Positions 36,645-51,945 of a DNA stretch of 64,000 nucleotides are shown here, piece after piece. Positions within the stretch are counted from its first letter, which is position 1; each line of letters starts with the position of its first letter. The position numbers and the translations under genes were made by a program. The notes beneath the pieces were generated by a model, which worked only from the letters and a program-made list of their open reading frames with translations, had not been told where the DNA came from and did not search any database. This stretch comes from Chlorokybus atmophyticus (Eukaryota; Streptophyta; Chlorokybophyceae; Chlorokybales; Chlorokybaceae): assembly GCA_009103225.1 (NCBI GenBank), contig RHPI01001559.1, forward strand, positions 85,744 to 149,743, read 5' to 3'.

Positions 36645-37856
36645 GCCTGCTCCTCACTTCAACTGGAGCAAATTCAGATGATGGGTTGAATGCAAGTGAA
36701 AGATGCGTGTCTCCTTGCAAAAGAAAGGCAAGATGACCCCAACTTGACTTGCAATCAGCCGTTTGCTCATGAAACTCAGTCCTCACCCATGCTAAGGCAG
36801 CTCATACAGTGCATCAAGGTCGCAACAATGATGCACACTCATTCATGCAAGGCAACCAAGCAAGGCACACGCGCGCACACACGCAAGCATGCACACACGC
36901 ATGCACTCAGCCAAGAACCTCTTCCCGAAGGCTTTGCTTGCACTCCAGTGAGCCAACTTGCATTCAACCAACTGTAACACAAGCTAGCTAAGGCTTACAT
37001 ACCACCGTTGAGTCCATGCCCAACCAACGCCTAACCAACTCTTCAACTTCTAATGACTTACAGGCTGCATCAGCTACATAACAGTCATTATGAGGCCAAT
37101 AAGTGGTAGTAAATGGATAGCAATGGCTCCCCAAAGCTTATCCTCTTCAAGACGCATCTTTTGCGTCCATCCCCACGCCAAACCACCACTCCAACTGTCA
37201 GTTACATCTGTGACAAGTCATGACTCCAAAACAGCTGCGCGGGATACCATACTAACTCGATTACGCCGAGAACTCTGTATCTGGCTATGGATACGCCTCG
37301 AATATGCCTCCCACTCGTAAAGGACGACCCAAACTCGAGTCCCAAGTGAAAACCCAACATAAAGAGCCTCTATGATGGCTCAGGGCTCCAAAGTCATAGG
37401 GCCCATGTATGCTGCCAGCCCCGAGGGCACCATGCACATGACACTATATGCTCGCGCATGACACAATGGAACCCTCGCAGCTATTGCCCTACGCCTATGC
37501 ACCTCTTCGCATTACCCTCTTACAGCCATTCCTACCAAACGCGCCAATGCCGCATTGCGTTACACCTTGCACCTGCCTGAGGGGGATCAAGTCGAACCTT
37601 AGGCGCTACGCACAGCTACTCGCAAGTGCTAAGTTAGAGCTGAGCTGTGGGGGGAGGGAGGGGAATGGCTTCATTTGTGCAGCCTTGACAGCAAGCCTGT
37701 GCTAAGCATTTATTCAAATATCTGCGTAGACTGCATTAACTTCAACCATACTTCAAGTTTAGCTTGAGCGTATACATTGCAGTCGAAATTGATTCATTAC
37801 TAGCTTGGGGGGTTAAGGTTATTTATTCATAGAGAGCTAGCATGGCATCCTTGCAC
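36645..37856. other. Region between the two retroelement coding parts
   Basis: Expected to contain the 5' leader/terminal repeat of the minus-strand element and the junction to the right half of the plus-strand element. I could not match any part of it to the opposite ends. A purine-only run (GGGGGGAGGGAGGGG) lies at about 37650-37664, and short low-complexity CACGCA words lie at 36860-36905. Confidence 0.45.
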
Positions 37857-38119
37857 TCGTCCACAAAGGGACTTGCGCAAACCAAACTGGCAGAGGTTGC
37901 TACTGCCATTGCTACACAAAGCAACTCACGCTCTAGGTGCGTGGTAAAACATCAATTCCACCAACTGAGGCTCCTCGTGGAGTAGCCAATCAAGACTCGT
38001 CACATCGCCGTCGGCTTGCTCAGGCCATGGCGGCCCACGTGGCACCCGCACCGGTTTCCTCGCCTGATGTGCCTGGTGATCCTCTTCGTCAGCTGGACCT
38101 TTCTACTGCGCATCAAACA

Positions 38120-39112
38120 CCACAACGCCGCCGCAACGGCCTCACTATTTGGAGCTGGTTAGAGGAGTTGAAAACGGCTTGGCGTCATTGCTCGGCGTAG
38201 GCCCCAGTCAGCAAATACTTCTATTGTGACCCACATCCGCAAGCACAAACAGCAGGGGCACAACACTTGCTTCAGATGCGCAAACGGTTCCCCTGACTAG
38301 AGCCATATGCAACTGCAGCCTGCGTGCCCTGCCTTAGGACATCCGCCTCATCACGGGTGAACACTTACTAGCACTAAAAGGTGTGGACATTGTTATCGCA
38401 GGATGGGAATGTCAAGGGCATTCACGAGCTGGCAAAGGACTCGGCCTACAGGACGCACGCTCCAAGCTGTTTCGGGGGTTAGTACGCATCATATGTACAC
38501 TTCAGCAACAGCAACCTGACAGGCACCCGGCATACATTCTTGAGAAAATGTGTGCTCAAGATAACCGGCGTATCAAAGTACGCAAAGATCACGAACAAAA
38601 TTGCACCGTGCTCGGCACATCTATTGTGATCGATGCTGCGGCTCACGGCTCTCGTGCACATCGGTTGCACAGCAAGTAGACAAACCTTGCTAATGTGGAA
38701 GATTTAGCAGCAGCACAACATCTGTTAGGTCTCCTGGCCTACTCGTGCAAGACATACTAGCTGCTGGAGCTACACCTCAACCAGTGCCCCGTCCGGACTA
38801 CAAACACTTTCATTTATGCAACAAGGTGGGACACTCGATGGCTGCCTTGCCAACATTTGTGGCCTACTCAAGCTCACATTCCTTTTTCAACAGCAACATT
38901 CATACGGTTTGAGATAGCAATCTCAATTGTCTTTGTGAACCTTTGGCTACTGAGCGCGAGCTGGCAATGGGTGGTTGGCCTGGTGCCATCACACATGCTG
39001 TCAAGCTGGCAGAGCGCAATTGCCGAGAGCTACTTGGTCGCGCCATGGACAACGTCAGCATGATTTGGTTGCTGAAGACATGCTTGGCCCACCTACACAG
39101 CTATTGGCCACG
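38120..39112 (+). pseudogene. C5 DNA methyltransferase domain, second copy
   Basis: Homologous to the domain at 32876-33841. Motif I is readable across a frame change near 38140 (LFGAG). The acidic strand KYFYCDPHPQAQ is near 38215. Motif IV is GWECQGHSRAGKG with Cys codon 38410-38412, again with Glu before Cys. Motif VI reads LEKM at 38539-38550, where functional enzymes have ENV. Motif VIII is IDAAAHGSRAHR near 38635. The C-terminal block ATERELAMG...ERNCRELLGRAMDN is at 38945-39060. A TGA occupies the place of a Trp codon in the minus copy (near 38911). Dead as it stands. Confidence 0.8.
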
Positions 39113-40916
39113 CCAACCACCCCGGTCAAATGCTGGGAGGGGGGGAGAACCTGCAGAATTCAGGGACCTATCATACCTCTCAACGGTCCTTCACGGCGAG
39201 CTTGAAGCACTTGAGAAAGCACTTAACATCCCTCATAGCTACGAACCTGAGCAAGACGGTTGGTGCGTTGGCTGTATGGTCTCCGGCAACGTCGAGGACA
39301 AGTTATTGTCCCTACTTGAAAAGCACAAGACACAGTTTGCTCATTCACTCAGAGATCAAAGCAAGCGCACCTTTCATAAATTTATTATTGACTTGGACAC
39401 ACTTGGGCCCATCTTCCACAAGCAACACCTGTTGGCAAAGGTCAAGACGGAGCTTATCGAGACCAGTTGCAAGAAGCTGCTGGACGCATGACTTATTGAG
39501 GAAGCAGCACTCAGCACACAGTATGCAGCCGCCACCGTCATGCCCTTGACGAAGGATGAGCAAGGATATTGGACGCAGCGGCGCATGTGCGGTGACTATT
39601 GCAACCTCAACAACACATAGTGCTGAATCGCTACCACATGCACACCCCTGACGAGATCTTCGACAGCATCGGCACTTGCAAGTACTTTTTGGTGTTGGAC
39701 ATATGCATGCGCTCCGGATTTTATCAGATGGAGGACAAGGCACTGATTGAGGAAGCAGCACCTAGCACATAGCATGCAGACGCCACCGTCATGCCCTTAA
39801 AAAAGGATGAGCAAGGACAGTGGACGCATGTGTGGCGACCATCGCAACCTCAACAACCACATAGTGCTGGAACGCTACCGCATGTATACCCCTGACGAGA
39901 TCTTCGACAGCATAGTACATGCAAGTACTTTTTGATGTTGGACATATGCATGCGCTCCGGATTTCATTAGATCGGCAGTAAGGCGGAGGACAAGTGCAAG
40001 ACCGCTTCACAAGGCAACCGAACATAGTATCAGTGGTAGGTTATGCCTTTTGGATTAAAGAATGCACCTGCATTCTTCCAACGCGTGATGAACAGAACTC
40101 TTCATGGGCTAGACAACTTTAGATGCTACATTGATAACATTCTCACCTTCAGCCACACCGTTGAAGCGCGCCTGCAGCACATGAAAGAGGTGTTGCTTCG
40201 ACTGAAAAAGCACGAGCTCACGGCACACGTTAAGAAGTGTACCTTATTGGCTGACAAGATTCCATACCTCGGCCACCTCATCGTCCCGTACGGAGTGATG
40301 GTGCAGCGTGCAAAAATGGATGCATTACAAAAGGTGCCACCACCCACGGACATCTCGCGTCTGCGTGCCTTCCTTGATCTTGCCAATCAATACCATCGGT
40401 TCGTGCTTAACTTCTCCAGGTTGGCCAGAACCCCTCAATGACCCGCTGAGGAAAGCCCTCACTTGGCATTGGGGAAAAGCCGAGCCACAAGCCTTCAAGG
40501 CACTGAAGAGCCACCTACAGTCGGCTCCAATCCTGGCGCGCCTTGACTACAGCAAGCCCTTCATAGTCCACATCGATTGGAGTTGGCTTGGGCTAGATGC
40601 TGTCCTCTGCCGAAAGAAAAAGTCATTGCGTCCGCCACTGTGAGCGATAACGCTGCTGGAAGTCAACTACAGCAGCTATGAAGGGGAGCAGCTTGCAGTT
40701 GTTTGGGCCATATAAATTTTTTGGCCATTGCTCTTCAGCTATCAGTTTAAGTTGGTCGCTGACCATCAGCCCCTGTTGTGGCTTCTCACTAGCTACAAAC
40801 TTGCTGGCAAGCACGCGCATTGGGCATTGCTGCTGCAAGAATATGACTTCACTATTACTCACATGCTAGGCATTGTCGCCACTGATGGCTTGAGTCGCAA
40901 CCCCAACCCGACATAG
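39113..40916 (+). pseudogene. Reverse transcriptase and RNase H, second copy
   Basis: Connection residues (39130-39490) lead to a fingers region that is present twice (39490-39742 and 39743-39990). The palm MPFGLKNAPAFFQR follows, and the active site reads CYIDN where YIDD is required. RNase H parts (IVHIDWSWLGL, NYSSYEGEQLAVVW, VADHQPL, ATDGLSRNP) follow with frameshifts. Not catalytically competent. Confidence 0.88.
39490..39990 (+). repeat. Tandem duplication of the RT fingers region
   Basis: Two direct copies of about 250 bp (39490-39742 and 39743-39990). Both contain the TGA..TTGAGGAAGCAGCAC start, the CCGTCATGCCC segment and the GACATATGCATGCGCTCCGGATTT end. They have diverged by substitutions and small indels, so the duplication is not recent. 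Confidence 0.88.
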
Positions 40917-41129
40917 TGGGGATGCCACCGGCGCCCAATATGACGGCGACACGCCCCGCAAGCACGCCATGTTGGACATAGCAGCCGGCACACGCGCGGA
41001 GGTCCGCAACCCAGTGCTCAGGGCCACCATACCCCCTGCAAGAGAAGGAGACATTTGAACAGATGAGCTTACTTTGCAGCTGATTAAGACAGGAGCCATG
41101 CTTGCTGGGCTGGATTACAAGGCAACCGA

Positions 41130-42300
41130 TTGCGCGCGGCACCGCGCCAAGAACTACACATGAGACGACGATGTCCTTTGGCGCATTATGAACGATGGCC
41201 AGCGCAAGGAGGTTCCCCCACCCAACCGTCAGGTGTCCATTATCGCCAAGTTGGCATGAAGCGCATTGCCAACATGGTGCGTGGAGACTTTTGGTGGGAC
41301 GGACAGTTTCGCAACGTTGCGGAGGTATTGAAACATTGTAAGTCCTGAAATCGCATTCGGGCAAGCTTTTTACATCGTCACCCTCAACTGCATCCCTTGC
41401 CCATCATGGGGCTTGGTAGCGCTGGAGCATGGACCTTGCAGGCAGGAGCTGCCCATCACACGTCGCGGCAACGTATACATACTTGTTGCCATTGAACACT
41501 TCAGCAAGTGGGTTGAGCTGATACCTCTACCAGACAAGACACCATCCACAATGACGCGGGCGTACTTGGAGCACATTCTCTGCAGATTCGGCGCCTGCGC
41601 AGAGCTGCTTACTGACAACGGCACCGAGCTTTAAGGGGAATTGAACACTTTGCTCTACTGCTCACTCATTGATCATCGCCGCACCATCGGTGATCATCCG
41701 CAGGCTGATGGCCCGGCAGAGAGGATGGTGCAGACAATGAAGAAAGCTTTCTGTTGCTACTGTGTAACCCACCGGCAGGAAGAGTGGGACAACTTTTGGC
41801 CTTGGCTCGCGCTACGAAACCGCTGCACGAGGCAAACTGCCTTGCGTTCCTTTTGCCCATACTTCCTCATGTTTGGGAGGGAACCTCTGCTACCATTTCA
41901 CATTCGTCACGCAACGCAAGCAGTGGAGGATCCCATTAACAAACCCACTCACATGAGCGAGGTGTGAACAGCTCGCGCCACCGCACTCAAAGCCTCTGTG
42001 CCCATGGCGTTTGCCAACTCCAAGATTGCGCACCAACTGGACAAGCGGCGCTACGAACACGTGCGTAGCATGGGGGGCTACATTACACGGATACGCAAGT
42101 TCTACATTGGCGACTACGTCCACCGCAAGAAGTAGACCACCAACACCTAAAACCCTGCCAATTACGGCATTGTGTACAAGGTGGTACAAGTACGCGCACA
42201 GGGCACCCTGTCGCTGCGAGATCCCTCCGATAAAACGGAAGTTGACCATGTACACAACAGCTTCCCTTGGCATCTGCCATATGTTGACGACCTCGACAAG
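41130..42300 (+). pseudogene. Integrase, second copy
   Basis: Shows the zinc-binding tail (WWDGQFRNVAEVLKHC near 41297), YILVAIEHFSKWVELIPLP, LLTDNGTEL and HPQADGPAERMVQ. The C-terminal IGDYVHRKK and a DPSDKTEVDHVHNSFPW barrel follow. Stops (for example 41632-41634 and 42133-42135) and frame changes break it. Confidence 0.85.
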
Positions 42301-42325
42301 CCTCGCCACGAGCTCGAAACATGAC

Positions 42326-42486
42326 ATGCACCGGCTGCGCCTCAGACCGTCACCCTTTGCTGGAATGTGACATTTGCTGGAAATGCTGGCATGAGACTTG
42401 CAATCTTGGCGTCACCCTTGTTGCCACCGATCCCAATGGGGCGTCTTCCTCTGCCAGCCAACTGTGGCGCTGTCACAGGTGCTAAG
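42326..42486 (+). pseudogene. PHD-finger remnant after the second integrase
   Basis: Reading in the appropriate frame gives CTGC, CDICWKCWHETC and LWRCHRC with PHD-like spacing, directly following the integrase. It matches the position of the PHD finger in the minus-strand element. A frameshift separates it from the integrase frame. Confidence 0.7.
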
Positions 42487-42512
42487 CTCATCGCGAGGAC
42501 GCCGATGACCAA

Positions 42513-42527
42513 GCAAGGGGGGGGGTT
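42513..42527 (+). promoter_or_regulatory. Candidate polypurine tract
   Basis: A run AAGCAAGGGGGGGGG followed by TTTATTGAGTAAC lies about 30 bp after the PHD stop, where plus-strand priming and the 3' terminal repeat of a Ty3 element would be expected. The terminal repeat itself was not confirmed. Confidence 0.45.
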
Positions 42528-43187
42528 TATTGAGTAACGACGGCCTCATACCAAGCTTAGGGGGCTACACAGTTTGATTTCCCTTACCACTCTCTCCCTG
42601 CACTTACTACTACATCACCACAAGTACCGCAGCCCTTAGGCTCCTTCACTTCACCCCTCAAGCTGTACCGCAGCACCACTTGCTCTGCGCATTTATACCC
42701 CACACAGTATGTTCTCCCTTTGAGACATACCCTGCAGTTGACTTACCTACACGACATACTACATATGTAACACCAATTGCATGTCACAGGCCTGGATCAC
42801 GTAACATTAGTGAGCTTATCATTGAAACAACAAGATAACACACGGACCGCGTGTACATCTTGGTAAACTTGGTTGCAATGGTAGGTCACACGGTGTGACG
42901 TACCATTACGACAAAGTCTTAAATAATAATGATGGTGTCAATTGCGCGCGGGGTAACCCCGTCAGGGTTGCAAATATCGCAATACTTGAAGTAGTACTTA
43001 TTCAAAAAGACCAATCAATGTATCATGCATGACGCTGCATTATGCAGCCTGCACATTCAATGCCAACAAGGTTGGAACAGCAATCCCATTGATAGGTGGG
43101 TCATTGCACTACAGGCAATGACCGCCAACCTTGGCATCATCCACACTGCACGCGCAATGCAAGCACCACATGGCAATTATGCTATTG
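42528..43187. other. Intergenic region beside the retroelement
   Basis: May contain the 3' terminal repeat of the plus-strand element (start unconfirmed) and the 3' end of the U2AF-like gene. Holds a 15-bp inverted repeat (42877-42891 / 42893-42907) with one mismatch and a 1-nt centre. Confidence 0.45.
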
Positions 43188-45989
<2,802 letters not shown>

Positions 45990-47600
45990 GGTTGCAATAC
46001 TCTGCGTGCCTTATAGTGCCTACTCCGTGCCTTGTAGTGCAACGAGCCAACGAGTGCTTAACAGCAGGTTGAGAGCGCCTATCCGACCGGCCAAGCTTGT
46101 GCAAAGCAGTAATGTTCCTGTGCAAGCAGCAATTACAGCATGAACAACGCTGCAGCCGGCTGTGCAGTGCAGTGTCTTGCCCAATGCGGTGGCGTGCCCA
46201 ATGCGGCCAAGTCAAGTGCATGTCACTTCCCAACCCAGCATGCTACTAAACACGCACACTTTTATAGGTCAGCATGCAGGCCTTTTAGACGTTCATCTCA
46301 CCAGGAAAGACGCAATCCCCATGACCTCACTGCTCCGGACGCCAACGCCAATGACGACGCCAACGACGCCGTCGCTACTGTCGCCCCCAGCAAGCATTAG
46401 GTTGGACCTACCCAAACCCTAACGCATGATAGTAGCCGGCTCCGCTGACCCGTTTCGACAGGCGGCGGCGGCATCAGCCGAACCGGGTTGACTTGAACTT
46501 GAGCTCCAAGTAACCAACTTGGGTACTTAAAGGCACCTAATGTACTGTTTTTCAAATTTTAAGCATACCGACGAATATGTGGCGCGCCGTCATTTTGAAG
46601 CCGTCAAACGGTCAACACTGGACCTGTGCTGCCAACGACTCTGGCGCGCTGGAGTTTACGCAAGGCATTTTGCGACGATCTGTCAGTTTGTCCGAGATCG
46701 TCATTTTGTCGGCTTCGATAACGCTCTCAGTCGTGGCGCACCACCCCACCCCCGCGCAAGGCTACACTTGGGCACTGTGGTCGCAAACTTTTGTTGCATG
46801 ACGCGCCTGTCAGCGAACTGACACTCAGTTACGAGCCCTCCCGTCGCCAACGTCTGCAACGCGTTATCACTAACCAAGTACACGCAAATGCACGGCTACG
46901 GACCAACAATTTCCGCAGACCATCGGCGGTTAGGATTTCGGTCAAGTCCGCCGAGCCGAGTACGTAACACAATGAAAATCGCTTCGATGCCGTATCGGAG
47001 ATACGTACTGTCGATACGCGCAACGTGTGTCTCTGCCGGCGTGAATGGACCGGTGTCGCGCGCTGCGCTTGCCTGGGAAATGCCTTGCTCGGGCAGCGGG
47101 CTTGCTGAGGTCAGCGCACGGCCAACACACACAAACGCTGGAAAAGCTTTGTATTGAGATATTGACAGCAGCACGTTGGGCAGTTTGTACTGAGCAGTGG
47201 AGCAGCGGCGGCGGCGGCTGTGTTGGAGGGGAGTGGCGTGTGCGTGTCCGCCGCCGGGGCGGCATCGACGGGTTGGCTCGGGCCGGGCATACATCCGGGT
47301 AGGTAGCTGAACGTGCAGCATGCCGCCGTTGAGTATGCTCACGGCAGCATGCTGCGCCGTGTGCTTCTGGTTTGGTCTGGTCTGGTCTGGTCTTGAACTG
47401 TCCGGTCTGGTGGGTTCTTGAGCCTGAATGCATGTGGTGGTGGGCATTGTATGAAAATGTTACCAGTGTGAAGAGGCAAAGGCGGATTGCTTAGCTCGCA
47501 TTGCGCAGGGGCTTAACAGGGGCGGGCGGTGGCATCGGCGCAGTGGCTCATCACGGGGTTGTGCGTACCTTGCTGAGGACGCAATAAGCGCAGCAGCAAG
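45990..47600. promoter_or_regulatory. Divergent intergenic region, U2AF-like and OSCA genes
   Basis: A telo-box (AAACCCTAA) lies at 46414-46422, about 425 bp upstream of the U2AF-like start. 46540-47160 contains open frames without features. 47369-47395 is a TGGTC pentamer repeat, a small microsatellite. No gene called; core promoters cannot be placed. Confidence 0.45.
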
Positions 47601-50600
47601 ATGACGAGTGCGTCGGATCTTATCGCCATTCTCATACCCAACGGCGTCCTCGCCGTGGTAGCGCTGCTGGTATGGATGCTGTTCAAGAGGAGTGACGCCT
47701 GGTACAGAGTGTACTACCCCAATGTGGCATTGAATGGTGGCAAAGCGCCGGACTCACAGCTTCAGCGCATGTCTCCCATCGCATGGGTGAAGCGGTGAGA
47801 GCATCTGCTGCACTTCTGAGCTGTTGCAGCTTGAGCATAGCATGGATTTCGCGGTTGTTGGCTGGCATCATATCAACTGCATGGCTTGCTCACCTAATAT
47901 GAGAGTACTGGTCAGTTGCACTGGTTGAGCTTGCGTAACTCAGTGCAGTTGACCATGCTGAGAGAATCGCTCTGCACAATGTGGCTGTCAATAGCAGCTA
48001 GTCTTTGCGCAACGTATTATTTTATCCCAAGCTGTGAAGTGTGCACTTGCATACCAGCTGTATGCCTGAAAGATACTGGCTCTTGAGCATGCTGTATTCT
48101 TGTGCAAGTCGATGATTTAGTGTGCTGAGATCTGATGCATCAACAGGATGATTAGCACGACCGATGATGAGATTGAGAGGATGAGTGGTCTGGATGGCGT
48201 GGCGTTCACGCGCCTGTTCTCGTGGGGAATCCAGTTCTTCAGCGGTGCATTGATTGCGTGCTGCGTCCTTCTCATACCCATCAACGCCACCGGCGGTGGA
48301 ATCACGCAGCTCAAGGCAACAACGCATGCAAAGCAAGCTGCAGATTGCGCAGCAGTAAGCATTGCAGCTTGATCACAAAGTTTCACTTGCTGCTCTGCAT
48401 CGCAAACAGGCTCTGAAGCTGCGTGCCAATTTGCGTTGCTTTTCAGTCAGGAGAGGTCCCATGCCAATTCAAGCCACTCGTGGCGGGTGGGTTCGACTAC
48501 GCGAGCATGACCAACATCAAGTCGGGGAGCCCGAGGCTGTGGGCGCACTGGATCGTGGTGTGGAGTTTGTCCTTCTGGGTGTACTGGTTGCTGCTGAAGT
48601 ATTACAAGTTGTACAAGTCGGACTGCACGCGCCACTTCGCCAAGTCCGATGCTAATGCAGCGCCGTACTCCATCTATGTGAGCGACGCCCCGCGCCCCCC
48701 ACAGGGCATGAACGCCTCCGACTATGTGCGCGCCTTCTTCACGCGCATGTACCCGCACTCCTTCCGCACCTCCATGGCTGTCAAGGAGTACAAGAAGGCT
48801 GAGAAGATCGCCACCGAGCTCAACAAGTTCCAGAGCAAGCTTGAGCATGCTGAATGGGTGCTTGAGAAGAACCAGTCGGAGGTGAGAGAAGTCAGACGTT
48901 GAACTCTTTGCAGCACAGATTAGAGAGTAACGACATGCATGGCCAGGTGGATTACAACATGGCTCACACAACTCTTGCGCATTGCAGAATAAGGTGACCA
49001 AGGACGGGTCACCTCTCCGTCCAACGACCAAGACGGGTTTGCTTGGGTTGTTTGGCGAGAAGGTGGATGCTGTGACATACTTCAGGGAGAAGGTGACCGA
49101 GCTGAAGCCTGCATTGCTGACCGAGCAGGAAGAGACGCTCTCTCGCGACACACCCGCCGCAATTGTCAGCTTCAAGTCGCGTGCTTCTGCTGCAGTTGCT
49201 TCCCAGGTACGGCTGGCATCTGTTTGTGTATTAATCATGAAGGTCCTGTTTTAGCATCATTGTGCTGATGTGGAGATGACATGTGCAGACCCTCCACTAT
49301 GGGGACTCCGAGTATTGGATTGTGGGCCCTGCTCCTGAGCCAAGGGACATCTACTGGCCTAACCTGGCACTGCGCATGAAGGAGCGCAGCACTCGCAAGC
49401 TCACTGTCACCATCATCACATTCCTCATGGTGAGACACCGCATGAGTGCACGTGTATGCGTGCAGTTTTGTGGTGGGTGCATGCACATGCGTCTGCATGT
49501 GAGCGAGTCTGCACTCTCTGCTGATCAGCATAGCCAATTAGTGAGTGTTGAGGTTAATCAATGCAGACTTGACCGGCGCTTTGATTATTTGTGATAATGC
49601 GTGCAGGTGGTGTTCTACATGGTCCCCATCACCTTGATCTCCGCTCTGAGCACGCTCGAGAACCTGGAAAAGCTCGCACCCTTCCTCAAGTTCATCACCA
49701 AGATGCCTGCGCTGAGGGCGTTCTTGCAGGGTCTGCTTCCGACGCTGGCTTTGATCATCTTCATGGCGCTGCTCCCGGCACTGTGCCGCTTCTTGACTCA
49801 GTGCGAGGGCGTGTTTGCGCTGTCCCGCATCGATCGCGGTGGCACCTCCAAGCTGTTCACCTTCTTCCTGGTCAACAGCTGGTTTGGCTACACCGTCAGC
49901 GGCAGCATCTTCAGCAACCTCAAGCAGATGATCAACAAGCCCGGCGACATCCCCAATTTCCTTGCATCCTCCATCCCGCAGACAGCCACCTTCTTCATGG
50001 GCTTTATCCTCCTCAAGGCCCTCGGCGTCCTCCCGCTCGAGCTCTCGCGCCTCATCCCTCTCATCATCTACTGGATCAAGAAGAAGTTCCTTGCCAAGAC
50101 CGACCGCGAGATTGCTGCTGTGGGCCTCCCTCCCCCCAGTCCTTACCTCAACTTTGTGGGCAACTACTGCTTCTTCCTGCTCATTGGCATCGTCTACATG
50201 GTCATCCAGCCTCTCATGGTGCTGTTCATCCTGCTCCTGCTTGGTATTGGCCTCCTGGTCATGCGCAATCAGGTACCTGAGCAGCCAGATTGCGCTTCCA
50301 GTGCAATATGCTTGCACAACTGCTTGTCTGGCAGCTAACAGCACTTCTGGTTTTGCAGTTCCTGTACGTCTATGCGCCTCAGTATGACTCTGCGGGCAAG
50401 CTGTGGCCGCTCATTCACAAGCGGATCCTGCTCAGCCTTGCCATCTTCCAAATCCTAATGATCGGTCTCTTTGGTCTGAAGAAGGGTGCTACTGGCGCTG
50501 TTGGCGCCATTCTCATGATCCCTCTGCCTTTCATAACGTAAGTACATGTCACATAGCGTACTCTTTACCGTACAGATGTGTGTTTGCACGCACATAGACA

Positions 50601-50971
50601 TGCATGCTCCTGTCTGTGTGCGCGCGCATGTGCGAGCATGTTTGTGTATGCTCGCAAATTGTGCGTGTTTGTGCTTCCTTTTCACTTGGGTACGTCCTTT
50701 CAGGTACTCCTTCTATCGCTATTGTGAGACCAAGTGGAGGCGCGTGACGGAGATCCTGCCTCTGGACGAAGCGATGAATCTGGACGGCCTCGGCAAGGGC
50801 GCCACCGATGCTCCTGACCTCAAGTTCCTCGACACCGCGTACCAGCCACCCTTCATGAAGAACCCTGACTTGTACCTTTCTGAAGTCGCTCCCGGCGGCA
50901 TGAAGAAGCCCCTTGATGTGGGCCGCAACGACTTGGCGGCTGCGGCCTTCACCGGCATGTCCGCGGTTTAA
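47601..50971 (+). CDS. OSCA/CSC1-like (TMEM63 family) calcium-permeable osmosensitive channel
   Basis: Mechanically or osmotically gated cation channel of the plasma or an internal membrane. Eight exons join in phase: 47601-47794, 48147-48354, 48447-48881, 48988-49206, 49289-49429, 49607-50272, 50359-50537 and 50704-50971, for 769 residues, typical of the family. The order is an N-terminal membrane span, then a WYRVYYPN segment, then two spans (about 95-115 and 160-180). A cytosolic RRM-like loop carries SIYVSDAPRPP and a coiled stretch YKKAEKIATELNKFQSKLEHAE. Next is PEPRDIYWPNL, the family signature, and the large exon with the pore-region spans including VNSWFGYTVSGSIFS. The C-terminus is polar. 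The start is the first Met, directly before the first span. The family call is firm; gating and location are inferred. Confidence 0.92.
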
Positions 50972-51945
50972 TAAGGCTTAGCTGATGAAGGCGTCCTGCC
51001 TTCGTAGCGCTAGCGCTAGTCGTGTACATGGTTTGATGTGCCTGAAGCAGACAATTTGAACTCTGCGCGGCTGTCATGCAGCAGAGGTGCAGAGTTGGTA
51101 GGTTGGTTTTGCGCGCTCCAGGTTAGAGGTTACCTGGCGCTGTACATTTTTTTTCGCTATTGGTGTGTTGGCAATAATTTGCAGAGAGATATCCTGTTCT
51201 AAATGACGTTGTAGTCGGATACTTCTGCTGTTTGTAGTCACTGCGCTTACTGAGATATATAGCATAACCATGGCTGATGAGTACTGAACAGTTTGCTGCT
51301 TTTCGTGCTTGCCAAAGTCTGAGCAGTGGTTTGCACAAAGAAAGTCGGTCAATTCTCGTTTAGCAACATCTGTGCTGCATCGTTTATCAGCATCAGCAAA
51401 TCTACTGCACCAGCGGATTATCGATGTGGATACAGATTACTCCAGAACAGCAGCTTGATTACTCATTGACGCATGTTCCAAAATAAGCATGGTGAGCATC
51501 CCGCAGAGCGCGTACTCAGTCATAACACAGATTTGCCTGCACATAACGTTAAGACTGGTTGTAAGTGACTTGCGCGGCAAACCTCTGAGAGTATCTGAGC
51601 TGATCAAGCCATTGCCCTTCTCCCCGTGCCCAACGCCCAACATCGTACACCAAGAAGTGCACATGACACGGTTAAATTTGATGTGTAAAGCGTGTGTATG
51701 CTTGTGCTGATGCATGCCATTCGCATTGTCCACGCCATGCATGCTGCCACCGTACCATACCCTTATATACACATAGATAGGCCTCTAGTACCAAAAAGAC
51801 TTTACTTTTGATTGTGCCATTGCTGAAATTCGATTGGTGAGAGCGTGAGTGTGTGCATGATAGAAGCATGAGTAGTTGACATGCATGGCACAGCTTACTG
51901 GGTAAATGTGCAAAGCGCGAGACATGGAAATCGTGCATGTGCCTG
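50972..51945. other. Convergent intergenic region
   Basis: 3' ends of the OSCA gene (+) and the unknown membrane protein (-). Contains the short palindrome AGCGCTAGCGCT near 51007. I see no gene. Confidence 0.5.

Larger units (their letters stand above)
37857..42527 (+). mobile_element. Decayed Ty3/gypsy element, right half (methyltransferase to PHD)
   Basis: Plus-strand remnants in the same order as the minus-strand element: linker, C5 methyltransferase, reverse transcriptase, RNase H, integrase and PHD finger. It starts in a short Ala/Ser/Thr frame at 37857 without gag or protease, which are found on the same strand at 23-29.5 kb. More decayed than the minus copy, with many stops and frameshifts and an internal tandem duplication at 39490-39990. 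It ends at a polypurine-tract-like run just after the PHD finger. Confidence 0.85.

Noticed and set aside
36690-36990. CACGCA-rich open frames beside the retroelement
   Set aside because: Low complexity His/Thr-rich frames with no homology; likely leader or terminal-repeat DNA.
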